Positions 29,949 to 40,245 are shown, counted from the stretch's first letter. The stretch is DNA of 64,000 nt from Agathobacter rectalis ATCC 33656 (GCF_000020605.1 NC_012781.1:2357501-2421500); one strand, 5' to 3'. Program-made: numbers and translations. Notes: generated from the sequence alone by a model not told the origin.

Positions 29949-31457
29949 TCATTTGTATCTTAATAACCTCATCCACTTTTTTTCTACACTTGCCTCTGTA
30001 AAACCACTTGCAATTTTATATGAATTCTCATGAAAAAGCTTTAACCTATCTTCATTTTCAAAGATTTTTACAATTGCCATTCCAATTTTCTTAGCTAAAA
30101 CTTTTTTATTCATCAACTTCCCATCTATCAGATATCCATTCTGTTCATTTTTAATAAACAACCTATTACCATACCTTGTGTCTAGTCCTATCATAGCCAA
30201 GCCATTACCCGTTGCTTCCATTAATGAAAGTCCAAATGATTCAAATTGTGAAAAGGATGCGTACACTTCATAATTCCGATAGAGCAATTTAACATTCTGC
30301 CTCCCCATAAAATGAATATAATCACTAGCATTATTGGAAGATACAATATTATTCAAATGCAATATATACTCATCCGATCCTTCTCCATAGATATCTAAAT
30401 TTATATATTGATTGTACTTGTGCGCCTCAATAACAGCTGCTATCAATAAATCAATACCTTTTGTTTCTTCGATTCTGGAAGCTGATATAATACTATATTT
30501 TTTTCTGTTTTCTATAATACATTTTTGTGTTTCAATTGCTCCGGGGGGTATTACACTGACTGATGGTATATAGCAATCATGTTCTTTAAGCTTATTTATT
30601 AATGCTTTCCGCTGTTCCTCAGTCGCTACAATAAAAGTATCTATAGCCTGTGAATATTTAAACCAATAATAATACTCATAGTTCATATATAATGAACCTA
30701 TATTCTCATTCAATTCATAATATTGGTCAGAATGCAGAACACAAATAAATTTCGCTCTATTTCCAAATTCAAACAATGGTCTTAAATAATCTAAATACCC
30801 CCCTCTATCCAAAATGCATATATCATTTTCATTGAGTGCTAATTGCTTAATGAAATATATCAATAATTCCTGATTGTCCATTACCTGTCCATTACTAAAC
30901 ACATACTTTATTTTATCAGCATCAAATACCTGCTCAAATACAAGCTTTCCGTTCGTGTCCCAGAACAAACGCCTCTCAAGCTGGCTTTCTCCAATTTCAC
31001 AATCAGATGTTCCATATAATTCCGTGTATGCCAGACTATCAAAATAAAAACTAGTAAAAATAATACGTTCATCCTTATAATATGAAGCACTTATAATATT
31101 ATTTTCATCGTCACAAATTATTTCACACTTTTTTTTATTGTTTTCAATAAGATATGTAATATTATCCTTCTCTATGATATCGTCATGATCAATTATTTCT
31201 TTCGAGAGCAATATATCTTTTTTTAAGCTTAATCTCATATCCATACGTCCGGTAAGATATATTTCTTTCGAGATTATCTGTTCTCTATCGATTCCCTGAT
31301 TAATATATAGATCTAAATCTCTCTGCGTCGGCAGATTCATAAAACAATATTTTATATCAATATTATTTTTTTTAAATAACTTTGCACGGAATCCCTGCGC
31401 TACATCTACCCCGGAAAACTCGTAGCCATTCATTAATGTAAAATCGAATATTCTCAT
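29949..31457 (-). CDS. gtfA: Accessory Sec glycosyltransferase GtfA, copy 2
   Basis: The 502-residue protein is a second GtfA: MRIFDFTLMNGYEFSGVDVAQ at the start, the GtfB-binding insertion, and the GT4 motifs SQFESFGLSLMEATGNGLA and LDTRYGNRLFI. It is clearly paralogous to, not a recent copy of, the gene at 15-16.5 kb, and is more A+T-rich. GAGGA overlaps the stop of the upstream gtfB copy, so the pair is co-translated. Confidence 0.9.
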   Translation of the reverse strand: MRIFDFTLMNGYEFSGVDVAQGFRAKLFKKNNIDIKYCFMNLPTQRDLDLYINQGIDREQIISKEIYLTGRMDMRLSLKKDILLSKEIIDHDDIIEKDNITYLIENNKKKCEIICDDENNIISASYYKDERIIFTSFYFDSLAYTELYGTSDCEIGESQLERRLFWDTNGKLVFEQVFDADKIKYVFSNGQVMDNQELLIYFIKQLALNENDICILDRGGYLDYLRPLFEFGNRAKFICVLHSDQYYELNENIGSLYMNYEYYYWFKYSQAIDTFIVATEEQRKALINKLKEHDCYIPSVSVIPPGAIETQKCIIENRKKYSIISASRIEETKGIDLLIAAVIEAHKYNQYINLDIYGEGSDEYILHLNNIVSSNNASDYIHFMGRQNVKLLYRNYEVYASFSQFESFGLSLMEATGNGLAMIGLDTRYGNRLFIKNEQNGYLIDGKLMNKKVLAKKIGMAIVKIFENEDRLKLFHENSYKIASGFTEASVEKKWMRLLRYK

Positions 31458-31459
31458 AC

Positions 31460-32749
31460 TTATTCCTCAAACATTTCCGTTACAGCTGTATATAATTTTT
31501 TATATTGTTCTTCTATCAACTCTCGATATATTGATTCTTCATACATTGTTTCTTTTATTCTGCCAATCATTCTATCACAATCCGTTATTTCAAAAATATT
31601 ATTTTTCAAACAAATATCTCTTCTGTGAACTGTATTTTCAAATGCAAATATTACCATGCTATTATTAACTGCTACATTTGTCGAACTATAAACTTCATTA
31701 TAATAATTTATATCAAGATATATATCGCATAAATCAAACAATTCCTTTATTTTTTCTTCCGAAACCACTGGATACAAATAAACATTTTCATACTTTTCCA
31801 ATTGAAGTAACTTATCTGACATAAGTGTCCATGCTGCAACATAAAAGTCCAGATCCGGTATTTCTGTGATCAACGTGTCAATCATTTCCAGCTGGTCAGA
31901 ATCGGTAAAAATCAAAGCTTTTTTTATTCCAAATTTATTTTTCTTTCTTTTATCATATAAATAAAAGCTTTTACACACACAATTTGTGTGCTTGGCGATC
32001 CAATCTCTTTTATTTTTATCATTACATAATATTCTTAATTTATCTACAAATTCGCCTTTTTGAAATTTTTCATACTGTTTATCATCATTCAAAAAAAATG
32101 TAACTGAATATTTTTCACGCAGCCCATATATTTTTTCCAATTCTTCAACATCAAAAACAACTATATTTTTATCACTTATTTCAGCTTTGATCATAATATC
32201 TGTAAACAGTTCCGCAAATGATGTACACACTTTTTTTATATCGTTTTTTTCAAAAACAGTATATATTTGCGACATTACCTGTTCTAAAAGTACAAGATTA
32301 CCTTCACTGTCAAAAAATTCACGTAATATAATTTTATTGTTTCGCACATTTTCCGTACAATATTTGTAACCCATTTTATTATAATAATCTTTTCTATAAA
32401 CTCTATTTTCTTCATCATGCCATTCAACTAATTTAACATTACGCTTTTCAATTGGTTCATTAAAATATATGGATGCCTTTTTTATATTATTATCATATAC
32501 AGCTCCATCAACCCCATCTGCTCGAACAGCCCACCATTTAGGTAATTCGATAAATGCATAATATAATTCTTTTGTTTGCTCGCCTTTTCTATTTTCATCA
32601 ATATAACAATCATAAAACCCAAACACATCATTGATATTATGATTTGTCATTGCCAAAAGTGTGCACACCGAACAGCTCTTTCCCGTATTATTGATGGTGT
32701 TCTTTATTCTTTTTATAAAATCCGTATATTCTTTTGCCAATATAATCAT
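31460..32749 (-). CDS. gtfB: GtfB-like O-GlcNAc transferase chaperone, copy 2
   Basis: This 429-residue protein resembles GtfB copy 1: CTLLAMTNHNINDVFGFYDC, AFIELPKWWAVRADG, IYFNEPIEKRNVKLVEWHD and LCDIYLDINYYNEVYSSTN. I start it at 32749 (MIILAKEYTD) after TGGAGA. Here gtfB precedes gtfA, the reverse of copy 1, with a 2-nt gap. High A+T suggests a different history from the SecA2-linked pair. Confidence 0.82.
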   Translation of the reverse strand: MIILAKEYTDFIKRIKNTINNTGKSCSVCTLLAMTNHNINDVFGFYDCYIDENRKGEQTKELYYAFIELPKWWAVRADGVDGAVYDNNIKKASIYFNEPIEKRNVKLVEWHDEENRVYRKDYYNKMGYKYCTENVRNNKIILREFFDSEGNLVLLEQVMSQIYTVFEKNDIKKVCTSFAELFTDIMIKAEISDKNIVVFDVEELEKIYGLREKYSVTFFLNDDKQYEKFQKGEFVDKLRILCNDKNKRDWIAKHTNCVCKSFYLYDKRKKNKFGIKKALIFTDSDQLEMIDTLITEIPDLDFYVAAWTLMSDKLLQLEKYENVYLYPVVSEEKIKELFDLCDIYLDINYYNEVYSSTNVAVNNSMVIFAFENTVHRRDICLKNNIFEITDCDRMIGRIKETMYEESIYRELIEEQYKKLYTAVTEMFEE

Positions 32750-32776
32750 ATTATCTCCATTTTTCAATATTAAAAA

Positions 32777-34948
32777 CTATAGGGCAAACCCACCCTCTGT
32801 ATAATGTAAAAACCTCTGTGTTATAAAATAATTCTTACCATTTTCTAATCCGGCATTTGCAAGTATTTCCAGTCCATTACTATCGTCCGCATCCGCTGAA
32901 ACTATATAGACCGTATTATCATCACAGATAATCTCATTCTCTTCTAAATGCTCATGCCATTCACAGCTATCGAAATTTCTGTTTAATAGCCTCATTGCCT
33001 TCCTTATAGAGCTATTCTCTCCACCATAGAATACGAATCGTATATTGTTTTGAGTAGCTTTTTTTAGCAACTTCTCCAGCATACCTGTTCTATCTACAAT
33101 TCTGCCCATAGAATTACACAATAAGCCATCCTCCATCTGCTCTCCCCATGGGGTTCTCAGTATTGTAAAATAGTATGCTCTGTCAATTTCATTATTTGTA
33201 TGCAGCATCAACAGGGTTGCAGCATAATGATATATTTTTTTCTCTGCTTTCTCATTATTTTTTCTTGCCTCATCAATAAAATAATTCCATTTTTCATCTA
33301 TCAATAAGGTTTTTCCGCTGAATATGGCATTTAAAGCATCCTGATCAGGAAGCCATGTTCGTGGATTATCGCTCAGATAATCCATAACCTGTTGAAACAG
33401 GCTTCCATTTTTCCTGATATTGTCAAGATTCATGCAAAGAACACCTGCATTAAAATATCTGTCTCGGCTTGTCTGCCCTGCTGCTACAGCGTATGGAGTT
33501 CCCCAATTTCTTATTGTCGAACAATCCTGAGCAGCCGCCAGACAGTAATTATCTATATTTAGGTTCCATAATTCTTCAATATCTGTATTTACAAATAAAT
33601 CAGAGTCCAAATATATTATTTTTTTTAAATCCGGCATAATATCGGGCAACATAATTCTGAACATTGTTCCAATTGTAAATCTATTCATTGAATCAGCCAA
33701 TGAGCCAAAAATGTCTGGATTAAAGTGATGAAATTCTATGCCGTTTCCACTATTATCAGCAATAAGACTCAGCTTATTTTTATTCATTTCATTCAATGTG
33801 TCATCATGTAATATATGAAAAACTATTGGTGCTTTTGTATTTTCAACAATGGATTGCATCGTTGTTCCAGCCCAGACACTGTAATTTCCATCCTTATCAT
33901 GTATACCAAGACAGATATGTATTGCATTATCTAAAAACCATACATTATCCATTTTTTTCGCAGTTACCCTCAGCTTTGACATTCTTTTCAATACCGCATC
34001 ATCTGAAAAAGCCCTCACATATGGATTATTAAATATATCCGGTTCACTCTTTAAGAACTCTTCTTTGCAAATATCCAATTCTTTTTTTAGGAAATTTTCT
34101 ATTCTATTGTATGACTCAAGATATTGATGCCATAACAAAAATGACTGTATCTCACAGTGACACTGCTCAATTACATTTCTCAGTTCTGCTTTTCTACTTT
34201 GAATAGCCTGCCTTATATGATCCATAATAATCTTAGCATCCCGGATCTTTGCATTGCTAATTTCAGAACGTATAATGCCCTCTGTATTCTCAAAGTAATA
34301 GTATAATGTCGATTGCACCTTACAATATTTCTTTGCAAGTAACACACAAAGCATGGAAAAATATGTATCCTCATAATATACATCTTCTATAAATCTTAGA
34401 TTATGTTCTATTATAAATTTGGTCGAGTATAGCTTTGCCCATGCTGTTACATTAGTAAATCCGGTCAGACCTATAATGAGATTTTTCCTATTATCAACAT
34501 TATCCAAATCAAGCCTTTGAATTTCAAAATCATTTACTTCTAATACATTTGGCTTATCTGCTTTAAAACACGATACACCACACTGTGCCACATCATAATC
34601 ATCCTCTGTCATTCTATCATGCAACACCCTAAGCATATCCGGATGCACATAATCGTCCGCATCCACAAATGTGATATATTTGCCGGTGCAGATATCCATT
34701 CCCAGATTACGTGCACCGCCACACTTTCCTTTTTTCTGTATTTTAAGAGATATAACATTCTCCGGGTATTGTCTTTGTAAGGATTCTAATATAGACCATG
34801 TATTGTCTGTCGATAAATCATCTATGAGTATCACTTCGAGATTTTCAAAGCCATATGTCTGGCTGTAAATTGAATCGAAGCATCTCATAATATATTTTTG
34901 CACATTGTAGCATGGAATAATTACTGATATCTTGTCTTTACCATTCAT
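32777..34948 (-). CDS. GT2-GT8 bifunctional glycosyltransferase
   Basis: The 723-residue protein joins two catalytic domains. Residues 1 to about 230 are a GT2 domain (VSVIIPCYN-like ISVIIPCYNVQKYI, KGKCGGARNLGMD, FVDADDYVHPD). Residues about 345-600 are a GT8 domain (IHICLGIHDKD, RIMLPDIMPDLKKIIYLDSD with its D-x-D, and FNAGVLCMN). A short C-terminal domain carries YGGENSSIRKAMR. Such fusions extend glycans on serine-rich adhesins in streptococci. It starts the glycosyltransferase block behind a visible promoter. Confidence 0.9.
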   Translation of the reverse strand: MNGKDKISVIIPCYNVQKYIMRCFDSIYSQTYGFENLEVILIDDLSTDNTWSILESLQRQYPENVISLKIQKKGKCGGARNLGMDICTGKYITFVDADDYVHPDMLRVLHDRMTEDDYDVAQCGVSCFKADKPNVLEVNDFEIQRLDLDNVDNRKNLIIGLTGFTNVTAWAKLYSTKFIIEHNLRFIEDVYYEDTYFSMLCVLLAKKYCKVQSTLYYYFENTEGIIRSEISNAKIRDAKIIMDHIRQAIQSRKAELRNVIEQCHCEIQSFLLWHQYLESYNRIENFLKKELDICKEEFLKSEPDIFNNPYVRAFSDDAVLKRMSKLRVTAKKMDNVWFLDNAIHICLGIHDKDGNYSVWAGTTMQSIVENTKAPIVFHILHDDTLNEMNKNKLSLIADNSGNGIEFHHFNPDIFGSLADSMNRFTIGTMFRIMLPDIMPDLKKIIYLDSDLFVNTDIEELWNLNIDNYCLAAAQDCSTIRNWGTPYAVAAGQTSRDRYFNAGVLCMNLDNIRKNGSLFQQVMDYLSDNPRTWLPDQDALNAIFSGKTLLIDEKWNYFIDEARKNNEKAEKKIYHYAATLLMLHTNNEIDRAYYFTILRTPWGEQMEDGLLCNSMGRIVDRTGMLEKLLKKATQNNIRFVFYGGENSSIRKAMRLLNRNFDSCEWHEHLEENEIICDDNTVYIVSADADDSNGLEILANAGLENGKNYFITQRFLHYTEGGFAL

Positions 34949-34998
34949 AACATTTTCTCCATAATATATAAAATAATCAAATTAAATCTTCCTCTAAT

Positions 34999-35027
34999 TA
35001 TGTAACAGCACCTTGCAGCTTTTCCAA
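34999..35027 (-). promoter_or_regulatory. Promoter of the glycosyltransferase block
   Basis: On the minus strand TTGGAA (35027-35022) and TACATA (35004-34999) are separated by 17 nt, about 50 nt before the GT2-GT8 start. It would serve the five glycosyltransferase genes down to 27.9 kb. Confidence 0.5.
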
Positions 35028-35046
35028 CTAATTTGTACTATTCCCT

Positions 35047-36297
35047 TTACAACTCACAAACTATACTGTTCACATGACATTTCTCTGCGGCTCTCGGATT
35101 TTTCTTTGCGAACTGGCGGTTGATTCTCTTTTTCACTATCTCGCAGTCCTCACGCTTGATTCCGATGAGCATGATAAGAAACTGCACCTTTCCATACGAG
35201 GTATATATGTCACTGTAGCGGATTGATTCACCGACGCACTTCTTGAGCTGCCTTGAATACTTGTTCATCTTTGTCTCGCCCTGTACCTGTCTACCTTCCT
35301 CGTCCTCCAGAGTACAGAGCATGAGATATACAGGTACCCTTGTGCGCTTCATAATACGGATGGACGCCTGGTATATTCCCTTGAATACCGGATAGCTGCA
35401 GAAATATCCGCCTCTTTCCGTTTCCTCCTGCTCGTTCATGCCCTCCTGGATGTTTTCCAGTATCTCATGTGCATGATTCATCTGATTATTGTATTTCTCA
35501 AGGATTTCCAAGAGTCTTGAAGATGGATAAATACCGCACTCCCTGAGATAATAGTCCACGACATCCGTGTATAGCTCTTCCGCCTCCTCATAGCGCCTGG
35601 TCTCTACCATCGCCTCCATGATAAGCTCCTCCCACTCATTGAACGGGTCGACCTTTGCCGCATATACTCCGAGCTTCTCCAGCCCCTTGAATTGTTTTCT
35701 CTTTCGCAGTATGTACGCGGCTTCATTTATGATTTTCTCAAACATGGTGTGATAGCGTCTGGCCTCCTGTGCTATCCACGTCTCTCCTGTATATGCCGCC
35801 AGAAATTCACCCTTGTACAGATATAGTGCTTTTACGTACAGCTCAAGCATATTGTCTTCTATTTCCTTTATCCGCTCATCACACACTGTCTCTGCACTCT
35901 CCGGCTCCTGTGGCATCTGCTTTTCCAGTGCACAGGCCTCATTATAGAGCTTCTCAAACTCTGCTGCATCCTCTTCTATCTCTATATCCGGAGTCCAGTA
36001 ATATATGCCTCCCTCCAAATATATAAGGTTCTTTCCCGGCAGTCCGAGCTGTGCGAGCTTTTGCTTTGTCTTGTATACAATAACTCTTAGTGCTGTGTGA
36101 GGTGCATCTATATCACGCTCACCGATTACTATTTCCTCGAGCTTATCCTTTGCTATTCCGCAGTCAGAATAGTGTATCAAAGCCTGCATCATGCGATTGA
36201 ACTGGCTTTCCTTATGCATTTTTTCCGCCACAAATGGTGCTCCGTTATAGTCCATTCTGAAATTGCCAAACATCTGTACCTTGATTTTATGCGTCAT
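35047..36297 (-). CDS. BTAD/SARP-like transcriptional regulator
   Basis: The 416-residue protein has an OmpR-type winged helix (about 1-100; IKVQMFGNFRMDYNG and ALRVIVYKTKQKLAQLG) and a bacterial transcriptional activation domain of TPR-like helices (about 105-260; YKGEFLAAYTGETWIAQEA, KVDPFNEWEEL). The C-terminal 150 residues are unassigned. Such proteins activate nearby genes. Position just upstream of the glycosyltransferase promoter, on the same strand, makes the adhesin island its likely target. GAGAGG precedes the ATG. Confidence 0.85.
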   Translation of the reverse strand: MTHKIKVQMFGNFRMDYNGAPFVAEKMHKESQFNRMMQALIHYSDCGIAKDKLEEIVIGERDIDAPHTALRVIVYKTKQKLAQLGLPGKNLIYLEGGIYYWTPDIEIEEDAAEFEKLYNEACALEKQMPQEPESAETVCDERIKEIEDNMLELYVKALYLYKGEFLAAYTGETWIAQEARRYHTMFEKIINEAAYILRKRKQFKGLEKLGVYAAKVDPFNEWEELIMEAMVETRRYEEAEELYTDVVDYYLRECGIYPSSRLLEILEKYNNQMNHAHEILENIQEGMNEQEETERGGYFCSYPVFKGIYQASIRIMKRTRVPVYLMLCTLEDEEGRQVQGETKMNKYSRQLKKCVGESIRYSDIYTSYGKVQFLIMLIGIKREDCEIVKKRINRQFAKKNPRAAEKCHVNSIVCEL

Positions 36298-36515
36298 AGG
36301 TGCCTCTCTTCCCGAGTTTTATAAACCTGCTTATTATAGAATTCATATTATCATTGACTCATATATTCAGCTAGTTTTTAACTAAACAAATTAATCTAAT
36401 TATCATTATACATCAATTCCGCGCATGGCAATAACAACGACAATTTACACAAAAAGTGTCAAAACTCGTACTTGACAAATCGTAAGATATATGATAGCTA
36501 TTCAAAGCCAGAAAT

Positions 36516-36549
36516 AAAAAAAGATCCTGCAAGAAAATCTCACAGGATC
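36516..36549 (-). terminator. Rho-independent terminator of the zinc-ribbon gene
   Basis: Minus strand: GATCCTG (36549-36543 side) and CAGGATC pair across a 13-nt loop and are followed by seven Ts. It lies 20-55 nt after the stop of the zinc-ribbon gene. The remaining 36298-36515 region shows no convincing gene. Confidence 0.85.
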
Positions 36550-36570
36550 CGGCTTTTCAGATATATTAAA

Positions 36571-37452
36571 TTAGAAAATAGCATTTACAATTGTTGAACC
36601 AATGGCTGTTGCAAGGAATGCCAGTCCACACACGAGTGGAAGCTTGTTGTCATCCTCTTCTATTGCCCTTACTCCAAAGAATATGCTTACATATCCTACT
36701 ACTCCCGCAAATGTATGCAGCCAGCTGCTCACATTGCCAAAGAACTGGAACGGGATTATGTCAATGATTGCTGCCACCAGGATAATCGGAAGGTATACTG
36801 CATCATACAGACATGCTGCTGAAAGTGTCTGTGCAAATGTCACCTTTTTATCCTTCTGCACTGCGTTTAATACAACCAGAATGACTGCTGCCAGGATGAG
36901 TACTTTTACTGCCTCTCCTACGATTCCTGAGAAGATTCCCTCAAAGAAGCTCGCCGGGTAAAATGAGAATCCAAAGCCGCCTATGCTGCCAATTACACTT
37001 GATAACAGATATACTACAGACAGCACTACTTCTACTATGGCAAATAAGCCAATAAATATAAAGCCTGATGCCATATTTGCATTCTTTACAAAGTCTGCTG
37101 CAGCCTGTGCCGGCTTCTTAACAAGACCCTTGTAGAATGTGATGATAGATGCCACATTCTTGTCATTCTGCAGCTGCTGTCCTGCTGCACCCACCTGCTG
37201 TGTGAAGTTATCAAACGCCTGCGACTGTGCGCTGCCCTGTGGCTGTCCATTGAACTGTCCCTGTGGCTGTCCGTTGAACTGTCCCTGTGCACTGCCCTGT
37301 GGCTGTCCGTTAAACTGTCCCTGCTGTGCTGCATTATCTGCCTGTGCATTGTTGTCCTGTGTCTGATTTGGTGTCTGTGGCTGTGCCTGCTGACGACATG
37401 TGCATACCTCATCATCAGCTAACTGCCTGCCACAATTTGTACAGTATTTCAT
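36571..37452 (-). CDS. Zinc-ribbon membrane protein (Yip1/DUF1282-like)
   Basis: The 293-residue protein has an N-terminal zinc ribbon (MKYCTNCGRQLADDEVCTC), a Gln/Asn/Gly-rich linker with repeated QGQFNGQPQ units (about 20-85), and five or so membrane helices (about 130-290). The membrane part resembles Yip1-like domains. The function is not known. AAGGAGG precedes the ATG and a strong terminator follows the stop, so it is monocistronic. Confidence 0.75.
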   Translation of the reverse strand: MKYCTNCGRQLADDEVCTCRQQAQPQTPNQTQDNNAQADNAAQQGQFNGQPQGSAQGQFNGQPQGQFNGQPQGSAQSQAFDNFTQQVGAAGQQLQNDKNVASIITFYKGLVKKPAQAAADFVKNANMASGFIFIGLFAIVEVVLSVVYLLSSVIGSIGGFGFSFYPASFFEGIFSGIVGEAVKVLILAAVILVVLNAVQKDKKVTFAQTLSAACLYDAVYLPIILVAAIIDIIPFQFFGNVSSWLHTFAGVVGYVSIFFGVRAIEEDDNKLPLVCGLAFLATAIGSTIVNAIF

Positions 37453-37595
37453 AACTGAAACCTCCTTAAAATAATTAATAAACTGCTGATAACTATATTA
37501 GCATTTCGGATATTTAATAGCAATATTTATTTGATATTTATTCCATATTATATTATGATTATTTATAATCATTCACATTCTACAGAGGAATAAAC

Positions 37596-38324
37596 ATGCC
37601 ACAAACACTTAATATAGCTGTATGCGAGGACGAAGCTGCAGAGACCTTGCTGCTTTGTGATATTCTCAACCACAGCGATATCCAAAATACATACACTGTC
37701 TTTACTGATGCAGATTCTTTTCTTGCCTCATATGAGTACGGAAAGTATGACCTGCTGCTCATGGATATATACATGAAAGATTCCATGACCGGCATCGAGG
37801 CAGTCTCCATAATCCGCGAGACAGATGCCGATATCCCGGTTGCTTTCATCACAACAAGCACGGAGCATGCCTTGGAAAGCTACAGGCTGTCTGCCATCGG
37901 CTATATCGAAAAGCCGGTTTCTGCAGCTGAGCTAAGTAACATTCTTCACCTTGCCATGCTGAAGAAATCCGATGCCCCATCTCTTTATGTGAAGAGAAAC
38001 AAGAGTATGGAGAGGCTTGCCCTTTCTGATATCATGTACATAGAGCAGAGAGCCAGGCAGATTTTCATACATTTAAAAGAAAATGAGGAAATCAGCTGCT
38101 ATGAGAAGCTTTCAGAGCTTTCAGATCAGCTGCCCGCTGAGCTGTTTTTTCTGCCGCACAAAAGCTACGCGGTAAACCTGTCGTATGTCACACGCATTGA
38201 TACTTCACTCAAATGCTTCGTGATGGCCGATGACACAAATATCCCTATCAAGAGAGAGCTCTCCGGCAAAGCCAAAAAAGCTCTGGAGAGATACTACTTT
38301 GAGCACACCAGAGGGCTTAAATAA
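37596..38324 (+). CDS. LytTR-family response regulator
   Basis: The 242-residue protein has a receiver domain (about 1-120; acidic CEDEA, phospho-acceptor in LLLMDIYMKD, switch TTSTEHALESY and KP in IEKPV) and a C-terminal LytTR DNA-binding domain (about 140-235; DIMYIEQRARQIFIHL and FFLPHKSYAVNLSYVTRID). It is AgrA-like in build and is followed 67 nt later by a GHKL sensor kinase, its likely partner. It is the first plus-strand gene and is transcribed divergently from the zinc-ribbon gene. Confidence 0.92.
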   Translation: MPQTLNIAVCEDEAAETLLLCDILNHSDIQNTYTVFTDADSFLASYEYGKYDLLLMDIYMKDSMTGIEAVSIIRETDADIPVAFITTSTEHALESYRLSAIGYIEKPVSAAELSNILHLAMLKKSDAPSLYVKRNKSMERLALSDIMYIEQRARQIFIHLKENEEISCYEKLSELSDQLPAELFFLPHKSYAVNLSYVTRIDTSLKCFVMADDTNIPIKRELSGKAKKALERYYFEHTRGLK

Positions 38325-38391
38325 GGCACTTTCCTATTGATTTGATATGAGCTAGACTGTCAAAAGTAATACACTGCAAGGAGCCCGGATT

Positions 38392-40245
38392 ATGAAAAAA
38401 ATTAGCGCTATACGAAATATTCCCTATCTGACAATTATACTGCTTACACTGATTTGCATACTGCTTCTTTCCTCAAAAAACATGATTATGAGCCAGGCGA
38501 GCTATCCTGAAGCCACTATCGTAAGCTCTGCCTATGCTGTGGTGGAAGGCTCGGATTCAGATAAAGAAGAAATCACATTTCCACATACCTTTAAGCACCT
38601 TTCGCCGCGCACACATGTCACCGTCACAACACATATCAACCTGAACAAGGATGATCCTATCTACATAAAAACTGTCTATTCCCCTGCGAAGGTCTATCTG
38701 GACGATGAACTCATATATGAGTTTGGCCTGGCCGAAAACTATCCATCCTATATGAAGGATCCCGCAACCGAGGGGTACCTGATAGGCACTGACGGTCATT
38801 CGGGTGATACAGAGCTTCGCATAGAGTATCTGTCTCCTGTTACCAGAAGCTCGCTTACGGTATATTCTCCTATCTACGGAGCATACAAATCCTTATTTTT
38901 CACTCTGTTAAAGCTGAATAAATGGTCATTCTTTATAGCACTGCTTGAGCTTGCCGCAGGTGTTTTGTTTATATTTATCTCGCTGATGCTTTTATACTAC
39001 GATAAAGAGGTTTGCAAGATGATATTTCATTTTGGATTCTTCTCACTCATGGCCGGCATGTGGTCTATCGGCGAGTGCAACTACACAGGTGTCATAATCA
39101 AAAACCCTACACTGCTTTATCTGTGTGCTTTTATAGGGCTTTTCTCGCAGATGATTCCGCTGCTGTATTTCTGCAGGCTTGCAGTTGGTTTTAAGAATGA
39201 CAAGCCAATTATAGTTATCGCGAAGCTCCTCACCGTGCTTGACCTTGTCGCTTGTGTCTTACAGCTTAGCGGTACGGTGGCACTATCTCAGAGCATGTAC
39301 GTGTTCCATGTCATTCTGCCTCTCATACTTTGCTTCCTGACTGCATACATCATCCTTGAGGCTGTTCGCAGCCAAAACAGCAGGGCAAAACGGCTGATGG
39401 TTCCGGTATTCATACTGGCACTTGCTTCATGTGCCGAGATAATCAACTATCATTTAAAATTTGTGGCCTCATTGTCATTGCTGTACCAGATTGGAACACT
39501 GCTTTTCATTATAATCATGGGAATTGTAATGGGGCTTAATATAAGCGATATGCTCAGTATAAAACGTGAGAATGAAAGGCTCATATTCGATATGAATCTC
39601 CTTGAGCATTCCCTGTTGGAGCAGAAGAAATATAATTCGCTCATCACAACAAACGAACAGCTTTTTAAGAAGCAGCGCCACGATCTGCGTCACCAGCTTG
39701 TTGCAATAAAAGGCCTCGCAAACACTGAAAATAAACAGCTGAATGAATACCTGGATTCCCTGATCCACAGCATACCATCTGCGCCTGCAAGCTATTGCGA
39801 AAACAGGGTAGTCAATTCCATTCTGTCATACTATAGTGCCATATGCAGAAATGAAAATATCGCTCTTGAGACAAAGCTTATTGTTCCGGAAACCGATGAT
39901 GCGGCCTTGGACAATGACCTGTGCCTGGTATTTGGAAATCTGATAGAAAACGCTATAGAAGCCTGCAGACGCATGGATACTCTGGATTCTTCAGACGAAA
40001 CACCATCACGTTTTATCCGACTGCATGCCCACGTACACTATAAGACACTTATTATTACTATGGACAACAGCTTTGACGGACATGTTACCATCCAAAACGG
40101 AAAATACCGTTCTTCTAAGAGGGACGACTATGGTATAGGTCTGTCATCCATCCGCTCTGTTGCCGGCAAATATGATGGTGACGTTGCATTTGAAGCAGCT
40201 GATGGTATATTTCAGTCATCAGTATACCTTCAAATATATAAATGA
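38392..40245 (+). CDS. GHKL sensor histidine kinase with 7TM-type sensor
   Basis: The 617-residue protein has an N-terminal membrane helix (about 10-30), an extracytoplasmic beta-rich domain (about 40-165), about seven membrane helices (about 170-390), a short coiled coil and a kinase core. The H-box is KKQRHDLRHQLVAIKG, the N-box NLIENAIEAC and the G-box DDYGIGLSSI. This is the AgrC/natural GHKL type. Ligand is unknown. The sensor layout mirrors that of the HD-GYP/GGDEF protein at 10-13 kb. Confidence 0.9.
   Translation: MKKISAIRNIPYLTIILLTLICILLLSSKNMIMSQASYPEATIVSSAYAVVEGSDSDKEEITFPHTFKHLSPRTHVTVTTHINLNKDDPIYIKTVYSPAKVYLDDELIYEFGLAENYPSYMKDPATEGYLIGTDGHSGDTELRIEYLSPVTRSSLTVYSPIYGAYKSLFFTLLKLNKWSFFIALLELAAGVLFIFISLMLLYYDKEVCKMIFHFGFFSLMAGMWSIGECNYTGVIIKNPTLLYLCAFIGLFSQMIPLLYFCRLAVGFKNDKPIIVIAKLLTVLDLVACVLQLSGTVALSQSMYVFHVILPLILCFLTAYIILEAVRSQNSRAKRLMVPVFILALASCAEIINYHLKFVASLSLLYQIGTLLFIIIMGIVMGLNISDMLSIKRENERLIFDMNLLEHSLLEQKKYNSLITTNEQLFKKQRHDLRHQLVAIKGLANTENKQLNEYLDSLIHSIPSAPASYCENRVVNSILSYYSAICRNENIALETKLIVPETDDAALDNDLCLVFGNLIENAIEACRRMDTLDSSDETPSRFIRLHAHVHYKTLIITMDNSFDGHVTIQNGKYRSSKRDDYGIGLSSIRSVAGKYDGDVAFEAADGIFQSSVYLQIYK

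Noticed and set aside
36472-36500. TTGACA followed 17 nt later by TAGCTA on the plus strand, as a promoter for a short RNA ending at 36549
   Set aside because: The -10 match is poor and the better TATGAT lies only 12 nt from the TTGACA. Not enough for an RNA gene.
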